DNA of 64,000 nt from Oribacterium sp. P6A1 (GTDB lineage Bacteria; Bacillota; Clostridia; Lachnospirales; Lachnospiraceae), in the NCBI RefSeq assembly GCF_000702885.1, contig NZ_JNKO01000001.1, forward strand, positions 62,001 to 126,000, given 5' to 3'. Made by a program: the position numbers and the translations under genes. This document shows positions 60,252 through 64,000 of this stretch, one piece after another (the stretch's first letter is position 1; each line of letters starts with the position of its first letter). The notes below the pieces were generated by a model that made no database searches, was not told where the DNA came from, and worked only from the letters and a program-made list of their open reading frames with translations.

Positions 60252-61255
60252 CTGTAATCCATTACCAAAAACATCGGTTTTACCGTTACTACTTCATCAT
60301 ATTCTTTCTGAGAAACGGTCACATCGCTGTTGAGTTTTCTTAAATCATCTTTCATAGTCCTGAAGGCTTCTGCTACTGTTGTAGCCCTGCCCTCTCTTAT
60401 GACTCTTATCATGCGTTCTATCACTACAGGATGTGCATACTGGGGCGGTATGGGGAAATCGGATCTGCCACTGATTGTTGAAGTCATATCCGAAAGTGCA
60501 TCCTCCCATTCTTTTTGCGCACTCCGCTTGTTATTATGTCCTGTAGGAAGAATTCTTGAGGAAATAACTATAAAAATAAATGAAAATCCAAACAAAACAA
60601 AATATATTGCCATGCCCTGTCCTTTTAAAATTGCAAATATTCCGAATAATGCAGAACAAATTGCAAGCATAAGTATAACAAGAGCTACCTTCTGATATGT
60701 GGGATTTATTCTGTCTATAATCCTCTTCTGTTTAGCCGTTACGGAAAGTCGTGTATACTGTTCTGGATAAGTGTTTATAAGCCTTTCTGCATCTCGCAAT
60801 TCTTTCACAGAGGCTTCCTGTGCCGGAGAAAGCTCTTTCAGGTATCTGGCCTTCTCTTCTTCCTCTGCTTTTCTTAATTTATATTCCGCCTCCACACTGT
60901 GCAGAGGTATTTCGGGCTTCATCTTTTTAAGTTCCGAAAGAAAGATATCAACCTCTTCTTCGTACTTAAAATTACATTGTTTTTCAAGTCCTGTTCCGTA
61001 TTTTACAACAAGATAGGGCATAGTCCCGAAGATTCCCTTTCCGGAAAATCCTCCCTTACTCATGGCTACGCGTTTGAAGCATCTGCTGATGTCTCTGTAA
61101 CTGATGTAGTAGCGTCTGTCTATAAAAAAACTGTTCAGGTATATGGCCTTTTTTCCAAGTCCGCACGGCCCCACCTTGATACATTTTTTTCTGTCTTCCC
61201 TAAGCTCTTCCCTGCTTAATGTTGTTGTTCCGAGACATATTGGAGTAAATAACAT
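60248..61255 (-). CDS. Unknown protein with PH-like N-terminus and two membrane spans
   Basis: The 335-residue protein is not recognised. Residues 1-125 look like a PH-like beta-rich domain (KKAIYLNSFFIDRRYYISYRDI, IFGTMPYLVVKYGTG). A Glu/Lys/Arg-rich helix follows (about 125-185), then two hydrophobic spans (VALVILMLAICSALFGIFAIL and MAIYFVLFGFSFIFIVI), then a soluble C-terminus ending EEVVTV-like acidic residues. AGGAGG precedes the ATG. A terminator-like hairpin 26 nt upstream separates it from cstA. Confidence 0.6.
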   Translation of the reverse strand: MLFTPICLGTTTLSREELREDRKKCIKVGPCGLGKKAIYLNSFFIDRRYYISYRDISRCFKRVAMSKGGFSGKGIFGTMPYLVVKYGTGLEKQCNFKYEEEVDIFLSELKKMKPEIPLHSVEAEYKLRKAEEEEKARYLKELSPAQEASVKELRDAERLINTYPEQYTRLSVTAKQKRIIDRINPTYQKVALVILMLAICSALFGIFAILKGQGMAIYFVLFGFSFIFIVISSRILPTGHNNKRSAQKEWEDALSDMTSTISGRSDFPIPPQYAHPVVIERMIRVIREGRATTVAEAFRTMKDDLRKLNSDVTVSQKEYDEVVTVKPMFLVMDYR

Positions 61256-61278
61256 AATGTCCTCCTGTTGCTAAAAAT

Positions 61279-61312
61279 TTGACAGGGTGTAGATTAACTG
61301 CACCCTGTCCGT
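61279..61312 (-). terminator. Hairpin between cstA and unknown gene
   Basis: GACAGGGTG/CACCCTGTC stem, 9 bp, followed by AAATTTTT on the minus strand. It may terminate cstA read-through or attenuate the gene at 61255. Confidence 0.55.
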
Positions 61313-61495
61313 AAATCAAATTGTCGAAGTGAAAATTTGTTCATAAGGATGAACTGTTTTCATTGTTATGATGAACAGTGTACGTTTACGTCTTTTCTGT
61401 GCATCATGCAAATATTTAATTTTCAATGTCAGTGGTCAGTTGACATTATCACAGACTCCGGTACTCCTCCTATTCAGTATCCGTAAGCCAGTGTC

Positions 61496-62992
61496 TCAGG
61501 CGTGAGCCAGATTAGCATTCTGATTTGTGCTGTACTTCTTTGAAGCTCTTATGAAGAGATACAGGAAGAATGCTGCGATGATGATTCCCAGTGGATATGC
61601 CACTGCAGTATTGTTTTTGAAGAATGGAATAAGTCCCAGACACTCAGGAGCCATCAGGAAGTATGTAGCTGAAACTGCTGACATAAATGTTGCAGGAACT
61701 GCGCATACCCAGTAATTTCTCTTCTCTCTTACGAGATACATAGCACCTGTCCAGAGTACCAGCATTGCCAGAGTCTGGTTTGTCCATGAGAAATATCTCC
61801 AGATAACTGCATAACTGAAAATTCCGAAAGAGTTTCCGAATCCGAGGAAAGCACCGCATCCAAGTAACGGAACACAAAGCTTAAGTCTGTTGGAGAAGGA
61901 TTCCTGATCCATCTTGATCCAGTCGGCAACTGTATATCTTGCTGAACGGAATGCAGTATCACCTGATGTTATAGGACATGCAACTACACCGAGCATGGCA
62001 AGTACAACACCGATATTTCCCATTGTCTTTACGCAGACATCATATATTGCAACTGACTGTCCGCCTGCAAGAATCTCATTAAGACCAGAATTAAGTCCAC
62101 CTGTTGTGCTGTAAATAGTGCAGCCTGCCAAAGCCCAGACAAGAGCTATACATCCCTCTGCTACCATCGCACCGTAGAATACGAAGTGTCCCTGTCTCTC
62201 GGACTTAAGACATCTTGCCATAAGCGGTGACTGAGTTGAATGGAAACCGGAAATAGCACCGCACGCAACGGTAATGAACATGAAGGACCAGATTGGCTTT
62301 GCATCAGGATGCATGTTGTAGAAGTGATCCCAGAGCTCAGGTGCATGGAATCCGTTTATCGGTAATCCGATTACAACACCGATTGCCATGATGATAAGAC
62401 AGATACCAAATACAGGATAAATCTTTCCGATGATCTTATCGATGGAAATGAAGGTGGCTATGAAATAGTAGATAAGAATGATGGCAAGCCATACAGCCGT
62501 ATTTGCAAATGCTCCTTCAACGCCCTTACTCTTGAGGAGCTGAACGATGAGACCTGCAGGTCCTACTGCAAATACAGTACCAACCATTACAAGAAGTACT
62601 ACAGAGAATACTCTCATGATAGACTTCATGGTATTGCCCAAATACTTACCTGTTACCTCTGCGATGGAATAACCGTTATTTCTCTCACTGAGCATTCCTG
62701 AGAAATAATCATGTACGCCTCCGGCAAAGATGGTACCAAATGTAATCCAAAGGAAAACTATAGGTCCCCAAAGTGCGCCCTGAAGTGCTCCGAAGATAGG
62801 GCCGAGACCTGCGATGTTCAAAAGCTGAACCAGGAACAGCTTCCACTGTGGTAAAACCACGTAATCAACACCATCATTTATTGTGACGGCCGGAGTTTCA
62901 CGGTCATCAGGTCCAAATGTGCTGTCTACCAGTTTACCATAGGTAAAGTAGCCTGCGATCAGTAAGCAAAGACAAATTAGAAAACTGATCAT
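61496..62992 (-). CDS. cstA: CstA-family transporter
   Basis: The 498-residue protein is a carbon-starvation (CstA/BtsT) transporter with many spans: GLGPIFGALQGALWGPIVFLWITFGTIFAGGVHDYFSGMLS, GPAGLIVQLL, and SGFHSTQSPLMARC. Relatives import pyruvate or peptides. It is the shorter form (E. coli CstA is about 700). AGGGAGG lies before the ATG. A consensus-like promoter is found about 90 nt upstream. No cognate two-component system is present. Confidence 0.93.
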   Translation of the reverse strand: MISFLICLCLLIAGYFTYGKLVDSTFGPDDRETPAVTINDGVDYVVLPQWKLFLVQLLNIAGLGPIFGALQGALWGPIVFLWITFGTIFAGGVHDYFSGMLSERNNGYSIAEVTGKYLGNTMKSIMRVFSVVLLVMVGTVFAVGPAGLIVQLLKSKGVEGAFANTAVWLAIILIYYFIATFISIDKIIGKIYPVFGICLIIMAIGVVIGLPINGFHAPELWDHFYNMHPDAKPIWSFMFITVACGAISGFHSTQSPLMARCLKSERQGHFVFYGAMVAEGCIALVWALAGCTIYSTTGGLNSGLNEILAGGQSVAIYDVCVKTMGNIGVVLAMLGVVACPITSGDTAFRSARYTVADWIKMDQESFSNRLKLCVPLLGCGAFLGFGNSFGIFSYAVIWRYFSWTNQTLAMLVLWTGAMYLVREKRNYWVCAVPATFMSAVSATYFLMAPECLGLIPFFKNNTAVAYPLGIIIAAFFLYLFIRASKKYSTNQNANLAHA

Positions 62993-63082
62993 ACATAACC
63001 TCCCTAATTATGGGCTTTGATTTAGTAAAATGTTATTGACCGGATAGCACTTTATTAAATCTTTATTAATTGTTCCGTATAT

Positions 63083-63111
63083 ATTGTAAATTCTTTATAA
63101 ATTGTTTTCAA
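63083..63111 (-). promoter_or_regulatory. cstA promoter
   Basis: TTGAAA (63106-63111), 17-bp spacer, TACAAT (63083-63088) on the minus strand. The rest of the 62993-63303 gap is very AT-rich and contains only the parvulin gene's terminator. Confidence 0.6.
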
Positions 63112-63244
63112 TAAAAAAATCATCATCTGTTGAAAGTGCATTAAAAATAATTTTTTATTTGTATAAAATAAGAGTTGTTTTTCGGAAATATTTTCGCAGA
63201 CCTTTAAATTTTAAGGATTATTTGATTTTCTCCCTGCATTTTTT

Positions 63245-63298
63245 GTAAAAAATAAGCACTTTGGAGTAAAAATATGTCTCCAAAGCGCTTACATTAAT
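63245..63298 (-). terminator. Terminator of the parvulin gene
   Basis: GTAAGCGCTTTGGAG/CTCCAAAGTGCTTAT stem (G-T allowed) followed by TTTTTTAC on the minus strand. Confidence 0.85.
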
Positions 63299-63303
63299 AA
63301 ATT

Positions 63304-64000
63304 TTAAAAACTAATATTTTCATTGAAAAGTTTGAAAAAATTGTCAGCTTTACTTTCAGGATTTGAATTCAGGTCGATCTCATTCCAGAAGGAATCTCTG
63401 AACCTTACGATGTGCTGGTCTTTATACTCACCGTATACGTCAAAAAAAGCCTTGGACTTCAATACCTCTTCAAGCTGCAGTTTTTTTACATGGGTAGCCT
63501 CCTCGTCATAAGAATCCACAACCTTTAATATATAGTATTTACCGTTCTCTTCTATGATTCCGGATATCTGACCCTCTTCAAGACTGAAGGCGGTTGTATA
63601 TATGGCATCGGTTTTATCGGATTTTGACAAGGTTTTCTCTATCTCGGGATCTTCACTGTTCTGTCTTGCATAATATGCGAAATTTGCCCCTTCCACATTA
63701 ACAAGTTCCAAGAGCTTTTCCGCAGATTCTTTATCCGAACATTCTATCTGCTGAACCTTTATGACCTTTACTTCCGCATCGGATACCTCAAGGTCAGCAT
63801 CGGAAATCAGGTAATCCGCTGTTTTGCATGCAAGGAAATACTCCATATAGATGTGCTGTACATCATCAAGAGTACAACCTCCCATAAATTCTATATCCTC
63901 AGGTGTAAGCCCATTGTAGAATTCATTGGAAATGGTTCTAATCTTATCCATCTCTGTGGATGTGACTATGATGCCTGATTTTGACGCAAGAAGATTAAGT
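63304..64000 (-). CDS. PpiC/SurA-type parvulin-like foldase (5' end off window)
   Basis: The frame is open to the right edge, so the N-terminus is missing; an internal Met at 63951 is not the start. The visible 232 residues hold a helical SurA-N-like part and a parvulin-like domain (VKVIKVQQIECSDKESAEKLLELV, NFAYYARQNSED, AFSLEEGQISGIIEENGKYYILKVVDSYDEE). The order and EGQISGIIE motif fit extracellular PrsA/SurA-type prolyl isomerases. Its signal peptide would lie outside. It is monocistronic at its 3' end. Confidence 0.8.
   Translation of the reverse strand, partial: LNLLASKSGIIVTSTEMDKIRTISNEFYNGLTPEDIEFMGGCTLDDVQHIYMEYFLACKTADYLISDADLEVSDAEVKVIKVQQIECSDKESAEKLLELVNVEGANFAYYARQNSEDPEIEKTLSKSDKTDAIYTTAFSLEEGQISGIIEENGKYYILKVVDSYDEEATHVKKLQLEEVLKSKAFFDVYGEYKDQHIVRFRDSFWNEIDLNSNPESKADNFFKLFNENISF

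Noticed and set aside
63283-63297. cre-like TGTAAGCGCTTTGG
   Set aside because: Part of the terminator stem of the parvulin gene, downstream of the coding region.
1-64000. tRNA genes, rRNA, CRISPR arrays, IS elements, prophage
   Set aside because: No cloverleaf with a T-loop and CCA end, no regular spacer array, no transposase or phage-type reading frame was found on either strand.

Overview
The window looks like a chromosomal segment of a low-to-moderate GC Firmicute, most likely a Lachnospiraceae (Butyrivibrio/Roseburia-like); the genus cannot be fixed from sequence alone. Pointers are lipoproteins with Ala/Thr/Glu linkers, DUF3793, DUF1836, YerC, an EpsC-type serine acetyltransferase, a divergent PRPP synthetase, strong AGGAGG ribosome sites and short intrinsic terminators. 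There are 49 intact or edge-cut genes and two gene remnants. I see no rRNA, tRNA, prophage, transposase or CRISPR array.

Layout. 1-3.7 kb: edge-cut rhodanese/TtcA-like thiolase, S1-domain protein, DUF3793 and a flavodoxin under a consensus promoter covered by three DtxR-type palindromes. 3.7-12.8 kb: cyclophilin, then the PTS and sucrose block (EI, HPr, IIBCA, HAD phosphatase, amylosucrase-type GH13, and a divergent ROK fructokinase). 13-23.9 kb: CLC-type (probably fluoride) antiporter, Tim44/zinc-ribbon protein, YhcC/YtqA-like radical SAM protein, EAL protein, a secreted barnase with barstar, a cell-wall-repeat protein, FliB-like methylase, a secreted HEMGH metalloprotease and a zinc-ribbon membrane protein. 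24-30 kb: a lipoprotein flavin reductase with two FMN modules, a NusG-II protein, a Rossmann protein and an alanine:Na+ symporter. 30-42 kb: UvrD-like helicase, lipoprotein, FliD-like protein, Pgi, PfkB kinase, ferritin, flavodiiron protein, GH36 alpha-galactosidase. 42-51 kb: a MazF/PemK fragment, YbaK, the first codons of a lost pyridoxamine kinase gene, a CaCA antiporter behind a probable Mn2+ (yybP-ykoY) riboswitch, Prs, CysE, GGDEF-EAL, and a Tat-like flavin reductase. 51-64 kb: small acidic membrane protein, RlmD-like methyltransferase, PcrA, DUF1836, YerC, polysaccharide-deacetylase-like protein, DegV, an unknown membrane protein, CstA and an edge-cut parvulin.

Themes. Sugar entry (PTS, amylosucrase, fructokinase, Pgi, alpha-galactosidase) feeds glycolysis. 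Iron and oxygen management is represented by the DtxR-boxed flavodoxin, ferritin and flavodiiron protein. Two extracytoplasmic flavin enzymes suggest respiration-like reduction of organic acceptors outside the cell. c-di-GMP enzymes plus FliB- and FliD-like proteins indicate a motile relative.

The most striking unexplained signals are: (a) a five-copy intergenic element of two conserved hairpins that always begins at the U-tract of an intrinsic terminator, with paired stem changes between copies; (b) four genes whose predicted -10 box lies exactly 7 nt before the ATG, suggesting leaderless mRNAs; (c) the manganese-type riboswitch in front of a Ca2+/Na+-type antiporter; (d) an HPr with Lys in place of regulatory Ser46 and a terminator-like hairpin between HPr and EI.
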